Assembly (NCBI GenBank): GCA_024682415.1
Contig: JAIKZG010000009.1
Coordinates: forward strand, 145,257 to 209,256
DNA from: Prevotella sp.
GTDB taxonomy: Bacteria > Bacteroidota > Bacteroidia > Bacteroidales > Bacteroidaceae
Reading direction: 5' to 3'
Length of the DNA: 64,000 nt
The notes below the pieces were generated by a model, which worked only from the letters and a program-made list of their open reading frames with translations, was not told the origin of the DNA and ran no database searches. Position 1 is the first letter of the stretch. Every line of letters starts with the position of its first letter. Shown here piece after piece: positions 8,425 to 17,370 of the stretch. The translations under genes and the position numbers were made by a program.

Positions 8425-9723
8425 TTGAAAGAATTCCCTAAACCGATGTGGCGTTATCTCAATAAAATCGGCGACGAGAAGAATAGTGAGCTTAGCATCG
8501 ACGATGTATTTGCCGCCTATTTCGCTCTTCGCAAAAACAAGAGGAGAACGCCCAGCGCATTAAGATTTGAACTTGATTTCGAGCGCCGCTGCGTTGATTT
8601 GCATAAACGCATAAATGCCCGCACTTATCATCCGGGACGCTCGGCTGTCTTTATTGTTTCCCATCCGATAGTAAGGGAGATTTTCGCCCCTGCCTTTGAA
8701 GACAGGATTATCGATATGATTCTTCAACGGAAACTTGTCCCGTTGCTTGAGCGTTTTTATATCACCGACAGTTATTCTATTCGTAAGGGGAAAGGCGTGT
8801 TGTTTGCCGTGAAGAGGGTAGCGCAGCACATTCGCAAATGCTCTAAGGAGTATACTCAGGACTGCTATATTCTGAAACTCGATCTGCGCAGTTATTTCAT
8901 GTCGCTTAATAAGGAGATGTGCCTTAAAATGATGACCGATTTCGTTTATCGTGAATATAAGGGCGCCGACAAAGACGTGTTGATATATCTTATCCGTGAG
9001 GTTATCCTCGACTGCCCTCAGCACAACTGCCAGAGGCTTACTCCGCCTGACTCGTGGCTCAAGTTGCCGTGGCATAAAAGCCTGTTTAATGTTCCCGACA
9101 ATCATGGTCTTCCCATTGGGCGGATGACGAGCCAGATATGCGCCATGTATGTGCTTGTGCAGCTCGATAAGCTCATAACCAAGAACTGGGGAGTGAGATA
9201 TTATGGGCGGTATATGGACGATATGGTGTTGATACACAGAGATAGAAAATATCTGTTGCAGGTGGAGCAGAAGATAAAGGCATGGCTTGCGGAGCACGAC
9301 CTCAGCCTGCATCCCCACAAGCGATATCTGCAACATTATACAAAAGGTGTGAAGTTTGTAGGAGTAGTAATCAAGCCGTGGCGCAAATACATCAGTAATC
9401 GCACGGTAAGTCGTGCCGTGGAACGCATAAATCATTATAATCAGCTTATTTCCGAGAACAAATATCTCGTGTTTGAGTATGCCGAGGAGTTTGCCTTTTC
9501 GCTCAATTCCTTTCTTGGCATGATTTCGCATTACGACTCTTATAATGTGAGAGTAAACTTGGTGCGTAGGCTCGATGACGCGTGGTGGCGTGTGTTTTAT
9601 TTCAACAACGGCTACAAGCGTGTGTCGGTGAAGAAACGTTTTAGAAGTAGATTTGTGGAGCAGAGAAAAATACATATACAATTGCAAAATGACTTTACTC
9701 GAATTATTGGATATACAAAATAG
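8425..9723 (+). CDS. Reverse transcriptase, DGR-type
   Basis: A 432-residue RNA-directed DNA polymerase. Visible RT blocks are 'CYILKLDLRSYFMSLNKE' (motif A, catalytic Asp), 'GLPIGRMTSQICAMYVLVQLDKLI' (motif B/RT4, with the SQ typical of DGR and related bacterial RTs), and 'YYGRYMDDMVLIHRDRKYL' (motif C, YMDD), then a thumb with 'LHPHKRYLQHYTKGVKFVGVV'. No maturase, integrase or endonuclease domain is present, which argues against a group II intron. The track start at 8425 is TTG; an in-frame ATG lies at 8446. An Avd-like gene upstream and a MutS-I-like gene overlapping the 3' end support a DGR. A defence-type or other unassigned bacterial RT is the main alternative. Confidence 0.85.
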   Translation: MKEFPKPMWRYLNKIGDEKNSELSIDDVFAAYFALRKNKRRTPSALRFELDFERRCVDLHKRINARTYHPGRSAVFIVSHPIVREIFAPAFEDRIIDMILQRKLVPLLERFYITDSYSIRKGKGVLFAVKRVAQHIRKCSKEYTQDCYILKLDLRSYFMSLNKEMCLKMMTDFVYREYKGADKDVLIYLIREVILDCPQHNCQRLTPPDSWLKLPWHKSLFNVPDNHGLPIGRMTSQICAMYVLVQLDKLITKNWGVRYYGRYMDDMVLIHRDRKYLLQVEQKIKAWLAEHDLSLHPHKRYLQHYTKGVKFVGVVIKPWRKYISNRTVSRAVERINHYNQLISENKYLVFEYAEEFAFSLNSFLGMISHYDSYNVRVNLVRRLDDAWWRVFYFNNGYKRVSVKKRFRSRFVEQRKIHIQLQNDFTRIIGYTK

Positions 9724-10156
9724 CTCAAATGGCAAACGCATGTTTCTCATTAAGATAGGAGCGTTTTATCGCGCCTACGATAATGCTGCCTTTGCCATTC
9801 ACAACCTCATGGGCTATAAGATAGTAAGGAAAAGAGGCAAGGACGGCAAGCCTTTGTTTTATGTCGGTTTCCCTGCCACTCAGCTCGACAAGGTTGTCGA
9901 CGAGATAAATGCCCATGGTGGCAGAATGGGTCAGGTGGAAGAGGGCATTATTGGCTTCAAGGATATAAGTTATGTGGTGGAAGAGGGCGCGAAGATTATT
10001 GATGCCGACAGCTTCAGCCGGCATAAGCATGTCGATGGCAATGTGTCAGCGCTTGTTAAGACTTTGTCTTCCTTATTGTCGGAATTGACAAAAAACACAA
10101 ATATTAATATCGACATTCATATCACCGTGGGCGACAATGCTTCTAAGAAGAAATGA
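9689..10156 (+). CDS. MutS domain-I-like accessory protein of the RT cassette
   Basis: The track ORF starts at 9653, but the ATG at 9689 ('MTLLELLDIQ') is the better start. It overlaps the RT stop by 35 nt, suggesting coupling. The 155-residue product aligns by eye with the MutS mismatch-recognition domain I: 'MFLIKIGAFYRAYDNAA' against MutS 'LLFYRMGDFYELFYDDA', then 'VRKRGKDGKPLFYVGFPATQLDKVVDEI' against the 'TKRG...PMAGIPYHAVENYLAKL' block. The connector, lever, clamp and ATPase domains of full MutS are absent. Stand-alone MutS-like proteins (MSL) have been reported as accessory genes of DGRs, which fits the neighbours. A role in mismatch binding during mutagenic retrohoming is inference. 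Confidence 0.72.
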   Translation: MTLLELLDIQNSSNGKRMFLIKIGAFYRAYDNAAFAIHNLMGYKIVRKRGKDGKPLFYVGFPATQLDKVVDEINAHGGRMGQVEEGIIGFKDISYVVEEGAKIIDADSFSRHKHVDGNVSALVKTLSSLLSELTKNTNINIDIHITVGDNASKKK

Positions 10157-10182
10157 GGAAGTTTTTATAGTTGGCATGCTTC

Positions 10183-10610
10183 TTGCGAAGCCATGAAATG
10201 ATAATAGGAAGATTTGCCCGTTCCATTATTTTATAATCTTTGCTTTAAGAAGCGAAAAACGCAAGCGTAGTCTTTAATACTATTTAACAACGAGGTGAAA
10301 CTATGTTTATAGTTGTAGCAGATTGTTAATAAGAAAGTGAAACTATGTTTATAGTTGTAGCAGATTGTTAACGGAAAGTGAAACTATGTATATAGTCGTA
10401 GCAGATTGTTAATAGATAGTGAAACCATGTTTGTAGTTGTATCAGAATGTTAATAAGAAGTCATTTCTACGGCTATAATTGCCATTCGTCTTAAATTTTC
10501 CCTCTTTCTCCATGCCTTGAATGAAGAGTTCTTCGCTGTGTTATATGTAAAATGAAAGACTAAGAAGCTGATTATTAACATCCTCATTTGCCGATAATCG
10601 TAAAAACATG
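10183..10610. repeat. Dispersed ~430-bp intergenic repeat, copy A, with 41-42-bp phased array
   Basis: This stretch is nearly identical over its first ~330 bp to 60084-60405, and weaker similarity continues to ~10610. Its core is an array of GTGAAACTATGTTTATAGTT-type units starting at 10295, 10337, 10378 and 10419 (spacing 42, 41, 41), with degenerate units near 10253 and 10460. Units 1 and 2 hold a perfect AACTAT-gttt-ATAGTT inverted repeat; units 3 and 4 are mutated there. There are no TIRs, no transposase and no unique spacers of CRISPR type. It fills most of the 625-nt gap between the RT cassette and the DPP IV gene. Confidence 0.85.
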
Positions 10611-10691
10611 AAAGTTATTCGCGGCTCTTCCTCATTTTGCTATATTTTTATAAAAAAAAGATGAAAGAGAGAGTAATAGAAAATAATTCAC

Positions 10692-10699
10692 TAACTTTG
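10692..10699 (+). promoter_or_regulatory. Candidate -7 element for the DPP IV gene
   Basis: TAACTTTG fits the Bacteroidetes TAnnTTTG -7 box about 83 nt before the start codon. No convincing TTTG -33 box lies 19-21 nt upstream, so this is a half-supported promoter. Confidence 0.35.
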
Positions 10700-10781
10700 T
10701 CTGCTGTGCAAAAACGGAAGAATGCTTCCCCTAAGCTTATAGCTTTTTGAAAAGAAAATAAAAACATATAAAGTAGTACTA

Positions 10782-12980
10782 ATGAATAGGTTATTGACAT
10801 TTTGCGTCATGGCATTGTTAAGTACGGCAAATATCATGGCAAGTAGCAAATTAGATTTAAAGAGTATCACTAAGGGTGATTTCAGCGCGGAATATCTCAG
10901 CGGAATAAACCCGGTGAGCGGAACAGACCAGTATGCCAGCATAAAGGATGGCAAGCAGATTATACAATATTCTTTCAAGACAGGCAAACAGACGGCTGTG
11001 CTCTTCGATGTGGCTCACACGATGGGGGAGAAAGTGGAAGAAATAGATGGCTATAGTTTTTCGCCTGACGGCACAAAAATGCTTATTCAGACAAAGACAG
11101 AGAAGATTTATCGCCGCTCGTTTAAGGCACAGTTTTATATCTACACCATTGCTTCAAAGAAACTGGAGAAACTCTCCGACGGAGGAATGCAGCAGGTGCC
11201 TACATGGTCGCCTACAGGTCAGCAGATTGCTTTCGTGAGAGATGGCAACATCTTCCTCGTGAAGCTGCTCTATGACAATGCGGAAACACAGGTGACGAAA
11301 GATGGTAAGTTTGGTGAGGTTATCAACGGATTGCCAGACTGGGTGAACGAAGAGGAATTCGGATTTAATAAGGCTCTCGTGTTTAATGCTGATGGCACAA
11401 AGCTGTGCTGGCTGCGTTATGATGAAAGCAAGGTGAAGTCTTACTCTCTGCAGATGTTCAAGGGACTGAAGCCTGAGAAGATGGAGAATGCCGATTATCC
11501 AGGTCTTTACACATACAAATACCCTAAGGCAGGTGAGCAAAACTCTACTGTTACGGCATGGAGCTATGATGTGAAGTCACGCCGAACAAGACAGTTGCAG
11601 GTGCCTGTGGATGCCGATGGATATATGCCTCGCATCAAGACAACTAACGATCCTAATAAAATTATTGTCTACACAATGCCACGTCATCAGGATGTGCTCA
11701 ACCTCTATGTGGTGAATCCAAGTTCTACGGTGGCGCAGCTGTTGATAAAGGAGAGTTCGGCAAAATATGTGAAAGAGGAAGCGATGGAGGATATAACTAT
11801 CGGCAAAAACTCAATTCTTGTGCCGAGCGACCGCAGCGGATATATGGGATTGTATCTGTATAACATCAATGGTACTCTTCTTCGCAAGATAACTCCTAAT
11901 TATGATATTACTTCTGTGTATGGATATGATGAGCAGAATGGCGACATTTATTATCAGGCTGCTGCCGTAAATCCTCACGATCGTCAGGTTTTTGTATCTC
12001 ATAAAAACGGTAAGGTGGAACGTCTTACCGACAAGGAGGGATGGAATTCTGCCGTATTCTCAGGTGATTATAAGTATTTCGTAAACAACTGGAGCGATTA
12101 TGATAATCCTTATGTATATACCGTGCGCAGCAATAGTGGCAAGGTGATTTCTACTCCTATCGACAATGCCAAACTTAAGGCTAAGACTAAGGAATATGGC
12201 TGGACAAAGAAGGAGGCTTTCTCTTTCACAACATCTGAGGGCGTACGCCTCGATGGATGGATGGTGAAGCCTGCCAATTTTGATGCGTCTAAGAAATATC
12301 CTGTGATAATGTTCCAGTATAGCGGCCCAGGTAATCAGCAGGTTACTAACTCATGGGACGCTGGCTCAATGGGCAATGGTGGCGCATTTGATATGTATAT
12401 GGCTCAACATGGCTTTATCGTGGTTTGCGTAGACGGACGCGGCACAGGCGGAAGAGGTGCTGAGTTTGAGAAATGCACTTATCTGAAGCTTGGCGACCTT
12501 GAGTCGAAAGACCAGGTGGAAACCGCTATTTGGCTTGGCAAGCAGAGTTATGTGGATGCCGACAGAATAGGAATATGGGGATGGAGCTTTGGTGGCTTCA
12601 ACACATTGATGAGCATGAGCGAAGGTCGTGGCGTGTTCCGTTGCGGTGTGGCTGTAGCTCCTCCTACCAACTGGAAGTTCTATGATACTATTTATACGGA
12701 GAGATATATGCGCACTCCAGGCGAGAATGCCGACGGATATGGCATAAATCCTATCAATCGCGCTGCAAATCTGCATGGAGAGCTGTTGATATGTCATGGC
12801 TTGGCCGACGATAATGTTCATCCACAGAATACATTTGAATATTCAGAGGCATTGGTTCAGGCTGATAAGGATTTCCATGAGGTGGTTTATACAAATCGCA
12901 ATCATAGTATTTATGGCGGAAACACTCGCAATCATCTGCTTCGCCAGATAAGCAAGTTCTTCATTGAGAAGATGAAGTAA
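10782..12980 (+). CDS. Dipeptidyl peptidase IV (S9 family serine peptidase)
   Basis: A 732-residue exported peptidase with an N-terminal signal peptide (residues ~1-22). An eight-bladed DPPIV_N beta-propeller follows, then a C-terminal alpha/beta-hydrolase. The double-glutamate 'DWVNEEEFGF' motif that anchors the substrate N-terminus is present. The catalytic triad sits in 'GWSFGGF' (Ser near 600), 'GLADDNVH' (Asp near 675) and 'NHSIYGG' (His near 708). DPP IV removes X-Pro or X-Ala dipeptides in the periplasm, feeding amino-acid catabolism in peptide-fermenting Bacteroidales. Length matches the bacterial family. It is monocistronic, with a strong terminator 50 nt downstream. Confidence 0.92.
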   Translation: MNRLLTFCVMALLSTANIMASSKLDLKSITKGDFSAEYLSGINPVSGTDQYASIKDGKQIIQYSFKTGKQTAVLFDVAHTMGEKVEEIDGYSFSPDGTKMLIQTKTEKIYRRSFKAQFYIYTIASKKLEKLSDGGMQQVPTWSPTGQQIAFVRDGNIFLVKLLYDNAETQVTKDGKFGEVINGLPDWVNEEEFGFNKALVFNADGTKLCWLRYDESKVKSYSLQMFKGLKPEKMENADYPGLYTYKYPKAGEQNSTVTAWSYDVKSRRTRQLQVPVDADGYMPRIKTTNDPNKIIVYTMPRHQDVLNLYVVNPSSTVAQLLIKESSAKYVKEEAMEDITIGKNSILVPSDRSGYMGLYLYNINGTLLRKITPNYDITSVYGYDEQNGDIYYQAAAVNPHDRQVFVSHKNGKVERLTDKEGWNSAVFSGDYKYFVNNWSDYDNPYVYTVRSNSGKVISTPIDNAKLKAKTKEYGWTKKEAFSFTTSEGVRLDGWMVKPANFDASKKYPVIMFQYSGPGNQQVTNSWDAGSMGNGGAFDMYMAQHGFIVVCVDGRGTGGRGAEFEKCTYLKLGDLESKDQVETAIWLGKQSYVDADRIGIWGWSFGGFNTLMSMSEGRGVFRCGVAVAPPTNWKFYDTIYTERYMRTPGENADGYGINPINRAANLHGELLICHGLADDNVHPQNTFEYSEALVQADKDFHEVVYTNRNHSIYGGNTRNHLLRQISKFFIEKMK

Positions 12981-13028
12981 AGGCGGATTTATAGTTGAGA
13001 ATTCCTCGCCTTTAAAAGGCATAAAAAC

Positions 13029-13075
13029 AAAAAACTCCTGCTTACATATATTGAAAGTAAGCAGGAGTTTTTTCG
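13029..13075. terminator. Bidirectional terminator between DPP IV gene and uvrD
   Basis: A perfect 15-bp stem (AAAACTCCTGCTTAC / GTAAGCAGGAGTTTT) with an 11-nt loop, flanked by A and T runs, lies between convergent genes and can terminate both. Confidence 0.9.
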
Positions 13076-13089
13076 TATCAGCGATATTT

Positions 13090-15600
13090 TTATATCTTTC
13101 TGAATCTCGCGAATTTAAGAAGCAGTTGCTTTTCGCCTGTGTTCTCGAAAGCTACAGTGGCTTTGGTGTTCTCGCCTGTGCCTTCTATCTTCTTCACCAC
13201 GCCTATTCCAAAGCGTTGATGTTCTATTTTGTCGCCTACAACGAGAGATGCAGAGCCTTGCTTCATCTGTGTGGTCTCAGCTTGGAAGTTGCCGGCGTTT
13301 GTCGTTGGTGAAACTGAGCGACCGCCATTTGTCATCGCGTCTGAAATGCGACGCAGATTGCCACCGCCACGTGCTATACGCTGTTTAAATCCGTCAGAGA
13401 ATGGGTCGATGGCTGCTTCAGCGCGATGTGGAGATGTAATCTTCGGTTTTACGTCGGCACGGAACTGGCTCGCCACAGGATTGCTGTTCTGCATACGGCT
13501 GCTATATCTTTGATAGTCGCTTCCCCAAGGGTGAGAGCCAGTATAGCTTCTGTTAATCTCGTAGTCGGAAGAGCCACCAAATCCTCTGCCGATTTCATTG
13601 TAGCTTGCTGTGGCGCCATTCATTCCACCTTTCACATCAAGATATTTCGCGTCAATATCTTTTATGAAGCTTGATGGTATGTAAAACTCCATTTTGCCAT
13701 AGCGATAACGATTTTTGGCGCACGTCATCACGCAATGTTTCTCGGCTCTTGTAATGGCTACATACAGCAGTCGGCGTTCTTCCTCCATTTCCTTTAACGA
13801 ATCCATTGAACGCTGACTTGGGAATATTCCTTCGTCAAGACCTACTATGAACACTGTGGGAAATTCAAGACCTTTGGCGGCATGCACTGTCATGAGTGAA
13901 ACCCTATTTTTTGCTTCCTCGCTGTCGTCGTTATCTTCCAAATCGCTCATTAATGAAACATCTTGCAAATAGTCGTTAAGTGATATTTCATTAAGCATAT
14001 CTTCCTCTTTGCGGTTGTCTACAAATTCCTGCATACTGCTTAAGAATTCATCTACATTGTCCTGGCGGTCGAGGTCGTCAGGGTCTTTGCTTTTGAATAT
14101 CTCTTCGTAGAGTCCGCTTTCTTTTATTATTCTGCTGCCAAGTTGAAAAGCGTCCAATGTTTCATTTAAAGCAATGAAGCTGTCAATGAGCGACTTAAAC
14201 AGGTTAAGCTTGTTGAGAGTGCCTTTGTTTACGTTAAGACCGTAAATTTCTGGCGCTCCAATCACATTCCAAAAACTTGTGGAGTGGGAGTGGGCTGCCT
14301 GTGCTATCTTTTCAAGCGTTGTGTTGCCTATTCCTCGGGCAGGATAGTTTATTACGCGCTTTATGGCTTCCTCGTCATTGGGGTTTACCACAAGACGGAA
14401 ATATGCTATTATGTCTTTTATTTCCTTACGTTGATAGAAACTCTGTCCGCCATGTATGCGATAGGGAATACCGCTTTTCATAAATTCTTCCTCAAATGTG
14501 CGGCTCTGCGCATTGGTTCTGTAAAGAATGGCAAAATCTCCCCATTGGCATTTATCTTTGTGCTTTATCCTTTCAAGCTCTTTAGCTACGATAGACGCTT
14601 CCTCACGGTCGGAGTAAGCAGGGCGCAGCAATATCTTGTCGCCTTCAGCGTTTTCGCTGAACACATCCTTGGGTATCTGTCCTCTGTTGTGCTTTATGAG
14701 GCTGTTGGCTGCTTCCACTATTCTTTGAGTAGAACGATAGTTGCGCTCCAATTTGAATAGCTTGGCGTTATCGTATATCTTAGTGAATTTCAGAATGTTG
14801 TCGATATTTGCTCCTCTAAAGCCGTAGATACTTTGAGCGTCATCACCTACTACGCAGATATGTCTGTTCTCGCGGGTGAGCAATAATAATATCTGATGCT
14901 GGGCGTAGTTGGTGTCCTGATACTCGTCTACTAATATGTATCTGAATCTGTCTACGTATTTCAATCGGATTTCTTCATTGGTAGCAAACAGTTCGAAAGT
15001 GTTTGTCAGCAAGTCATCGAAATCCATTGCGTTGGCTGCTCTGCATCGGCGTGAATACTCGGCAAAGATTTTCCCTGTTGCCGGTATCTTGCTTTTATAG
15101 TCGTATTCGTATAGGCTATGATCTTTCTGATAGTCGGAAGCATTCATCAACTGGTTTTTTGCCATGCTGATATGGGCGTGTACGGTTGACGGCTTATATA
15201 CCTTGTCGTCAAGTCCCATTTCCTTGATGATTGCCTTTATCAGCGAGCGTGAGTCTGATTCATCATAAATGGTGAAATTCTGGTCATATCCGATGGATTG
15301 TGCTTCTTTGCGCAGAATGCGTGAGAAAATAGAGTGGAACGTGCCCATCTGTAATTTGCGCGCGCTGTCGTTGCCTACGAGTGAGCCGATACGCTCTTTC
15401 ATCTCGTTGGCAGCTTTATTTGTGAAGGTAAGGGCAAGTATGCTCCATGGGAAATAGCCTTGCTGCAACAGATAGGCTATTTTATATGTCAATACTCTCG
15501 TCTTGCCGGAACCCGCGCCTGCTATTACAAGCTGTGGCCCGTCAATATATTCTACAGCCTCACGCTGATTGTCATTAAGTTCTGCTAATAAATCCATCAT
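13090..15600 (-). CDS. uvrD: UvrD/PcrA-family DNA helicase
   Basis: An 836-residue superfamily 1A 3'-5' helicase. Walker A is 'GAGSGKT' (residues 28-34), motif II is 'LVDEYQDTNYAQ', motif III 'VGDDAQSIYGFRGA', motif IV 'NYRST' and motif VI 'VAITRAEKHCVM'. A low-complexity linker, rich in Ser, Gly and Asn (about residues 665-780), leads to a C-terminal Tudor-like segment 'GDKIEHQRFGIGVVKKIEG', typical of PcrA/UvrD and involved in RNA polymerase binding. It acts in nucleotide-excision and mismatch repair and in clearing stalled replication or transcription complexes. Its start overlaps the mtgA stop by 4 nt (ATGA type), so the two genes are co-transcribed. Confidence 0.92.
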   Translation of the reverse strand: MMDLLAELNDNQREAVEYIDGPQLVIAGAGSGKTRVLTYKIAYLLQQGYFPWSILALTFTNKAANEMKERIGSLVGNDSARKLQMGTFHSIFSRILRKEAQSIGYDQNFTIYDESDSRSLIKAIIKEMGLDDKVYKPSTVHAHISMAKNQLMNASDYQKDHSLYEYDYKSKIPATGKIFAEYSRRCRAANAMDFDDLLTNTFELFATNEEIRLKYVDRFRYILVDEYQDTNYAQHQILLLLTRENRHICVVGDDAQSIYGFRGANIDNILKFTKIYDNAKLFKLERNYRSTQRIVEAANSLIKHNRGQIPKDVFSENAEGDKILLRPAYSDREEASIVAKELERIKHKDKCQWGDFAILYRTNAQSRTFEEEFMKSGIPYRIHGGQSFYQRKEIKDIIAYFRLVVNPNDEEAIKRVINYPARGIGNTTLEKIAQAAHSHSTSFWNVIGAPEIYGLNVNKGTLNKLNLFKSLIDSFIALNETLDAFQLGSRIIKESGLYEEIFKSKDPDDLDRQDNVDEFLSSMQEFVDNRKEEDMLNEISLNDYLQDVSLMSDLEDNDDSEEAKNRVSLMTVHAAKGLEFPTVFIVGLDEGIFPSQRSMDSLKEMEEERRLLYVAITRAEKHCVMTCAKNRYRYGKMEFYIPSSFIKDIDAKYLDVKGGMNGATASYNEIGRGFGGSSDYEINRSYTGSHPWGSDYQRYSSRMQNSNPVASQFRADVKPKITSPHRAEAAIDPFSDGFKQRIARGGGNLRRISDAMTNGGRSVSPTTNAGNFQAETTQMKQGSASLVVGDKIEHQRFGIGVVKKIEGTGENTKATVAFENTGEKQLLLKFARFRKI

Positions 15601-16334
15601 TTCTTTTTCTTGTATATTCCGCCTGATACAGAGTTGGTGTTGATGTCTTCACCTTCTTTGGGGAATGAAGGGATAAATTTCATTTCGTGCTGTATGCGTC
15701 GCTGACGCTTGCGCATATATGAACTTGGATTGCTGCTGTCGAATCTGCGAGGATTAGGCAAAGTGGCGGCAATAAGCGCGCATTCCGAACGCGTAAGCTC
15801 GGCGGCGGTTTTGCCGTTGAAATGATATTTGGCAACAGCGTCTACTCCAAATATGTTCTGCCCCATTTCAATGCTGTTGAGATATACTTCCATAATGCGT
15901 TGCTTGCTCCAGAATAGCTCGATAAGAGCAGTGAAGTATACTTCCAGGCCCTTTCTCACCCAAGTGCGGTCGGGAAACAGAAAGACATTCTTCGCCGTCT
16001 GCTGAGATATTGTGCTCGCTCCATGTTTCTTTCCGCCTTTCACGTTGTGCTTGGCGGCTTTCTCTATTGCCTCGTAGTCGAATCCGTGGTGGAGAAGGAA
16101 ACGCTGATCCTCACTTGCCATTACTGCTACCGGCATGCTTGGCGACATATCTTCAATAGAAACCCAGTGATGATGCATTATCATGCTCTCGTCTGTTCCA
16201 ATGTTTTCTATTGAGCGGAGTACCATAAGCGGAGTTACGTATACAGGCATAAATCTGTATACGATTACGGCTAAAATCGTGGATGCGAAAAAGAAGGCTA
16301 CTGCCCATCTGAGGATATTCTTAAATAGTTGCAT
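15597..16334 (-). CDS. mtgA: Monofunctional peptidoglycan glycosyltransferase
   Basis: A 245-residue GT51 enzyme without a transpeptidase domain, hence MtgA-type. One N-terminal membrane anchor (about residues 8-30) precedes the glycosyltransferase domain. The catalytic glutamate is in 'ASEDQRFLLHHGFD', followed by 'GASTISQQTAKNVFL' and 'RKGLEVYFTALIELFWSKQRIMEVYLNSIEMG', which contains the second conserved glutamate. It polymerises lipid II into glycan strands on the periplasmic face. The distal half of the transcript is uvrD, overlapping by 4 nt. The ~200 nt upstream of its start hold no other gene. Confidence 0.92.
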   Translation of the reverse strand: MQLFKNILRWAVAFFFASTILAVIVYRFMPVYVTPLMVLRSIENIGTDESMIMHHHWVSIEDMSPSMPVAVMASEDQRFLLHHGFDYEAIEKAAKHNVKGGKKHGASTISQQTAKNVFLFPDRTWVRKGLEVYFTALIELFWSKQRIMEVYLNSIEMGQNIFGVDAVAKYHFNGKTAAELTRSECALIAATLPNPRRFDSSNPSSYMRKRQRRIQHEMKFIPSFPKEGEDINTNSVSGGIYKKKK

Positions 16335-16535
16335 GTTGCTTATTTGTGTAAGTATATAAACATAAAAAAGACGGACGCTTAATTACTCACTTTCTCAAGT
16401 TTGTGATCAGCCATCCGCCCATCCTTAAAATTTCAATGTAAGAACTGCCCTAAACTCACGTTCCGGACCTTTCCATAATTCTACTTTGTATATAATTAAT
16501 AAAAAACTTCTGTTTTTATAATCGCACACATAGAA

Positions 16536-17246
16536 TTAGTCCAATGTGCCGTTGTTGGCCTTGTTTACCATTGCCTTGCTGGCATACATGTAAACTTCTA
16601 CACGGCGATTTTCTCTGCGACCTGCTGCTGTAGAGTTGCTTGCTACAGGGTTGTCCTCGCCATAACCTGTTGTGCTCTTAATCTGAGAATAAGAAACACC
16701 ATTGCCTGTAAGGTAGTTGGTTACAGCCTGTGCTCTGCGCTGACTCAAGTCGAGGTTCTTCTGATAGCTCTGTTCTGCGTTGCAGTTCTTCCATCCCTGA
16801 TTGTCAGTATAACCCTGTACGGCGATGTCGCAGTCAGTATTGTTCTTCATCACCTGAGCAAACTTATTCAAAGATGTTCTTGCTGAAGAACTCAATGTGC
16901 TGCTGCTTGTGCTGAAAAGGATACCGTTGTCGAATGTTACCTTTACTGCCTGTAGACCATTAGCATCGGTTGTGGTTTCAACAGTAGCGTTAGGCACTTG
17001 TCTTGCCTGTTCTGCCACCTTGTCCATGTGATGACCGATGATTGCGCCTGTTCCAGCGCCTACGGCAGCGCCTATGGCAGCACCGATAGCTGTAGACTTT
17101 GTATTATGGCCTATAACTTGTCCTAATATTCCACCTAATACAGCACCGGCTCCTGCGCCGATACCAGCTCCTGTGCCCTGTTTTGTCTGACATCCGAATA
17201 TGGTCAGAAGGCACAGACCAAGTGTAAATAATTTAATCTTTTTCAT
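16536..17246 (-). CDS. OmpA-family lipoprotein with glycine-zipper domain (YiaD-like)
   Basis: A 236-residue outer-membrane lipoprotein. The signal peptide ends in a lipobox with Cys19 ('LLTIFGC'). A glycine-zipper segment follows (about residues 24-72, '[17 protein letters not shown]' and '[19 protein letters not shown]'). A C-terminal OmpA-like peptidoglycan-binding domain carries the 'GYTDNQG' and '[13 protein letters not shown]' motifs. Such proteins tie the outer membrane to the cell wall. It is divergent from proS, and the intergenic region contains a TACCTTTG -7 box on this strand. Confidence 0.88.
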   Translation of the reverse strand: MKKIKLFTLGLCLLTIFGCQTKQGTGAGIGAGAGAVLGGILGQVIGHNTKSTAIGAAIGAAVGAGTGAIIGHHMDKVAEQARQVPNATVETTTDANGLQAVKVTFDNGILFSTSSSTLSSSARTSLNKFAQVMKNNTDCDIAVQGYTDNQGWKNCNAEQSYQKNLDLSQRRAQAVTNYLTGNGVSYSQIKSTTGYGEDNPVASNSTAAGRRENRRVEVYMYASKAMVNKANNGTLD

Positions 17247-17282
17247 AATTTATGTGTTCTTTTGTTTTGTATTAACTGGAGG

Positions 17283-17341
17283 CAAAGGTAACTCTTTTTT
17301 TTATATCGCCTCATACTTATCAACATTTTTTTGTAATTTTG
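17283..17341. promoter_or_regulatory. Divergent -7 elements for ompA-like gene (-) and proS (+)
   Basis: On the minus strand TACCTTTG (17283-17290) faces the OmpA-like gene. On the plus strand TAATTTTG (17334-17341) lies 30 nt before the proS ATG at 17371. -33 boxes are poor for both. The plus-strand -7 box lies inside the track's longer proS ORF and so argues for the downstream start. Confidence 0.5.
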
Positions 17342-17370
17342 CACCCAAATTTATAAAGCTAATCAAGAAA

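Noticed and set aside
8560-9750. 396-aa minus-strand ORF
   Set aside because: Complete antisense overlap with the RT, whose motifs are unambiguous.
10290-10460. CRISPR-like appearance of the phased array
   Set aside because: Units are contiguous and similar along their whole 41-42 bp, there are no unique spacers, and no cas gene is nearby.
17200-17370. N-terminal extension of proS in the ORF track
   Set aside because: It precedes the TAATTTTG promoter element and overlaps the divergent OmpA-like gene; the family starts at MAKELKE.
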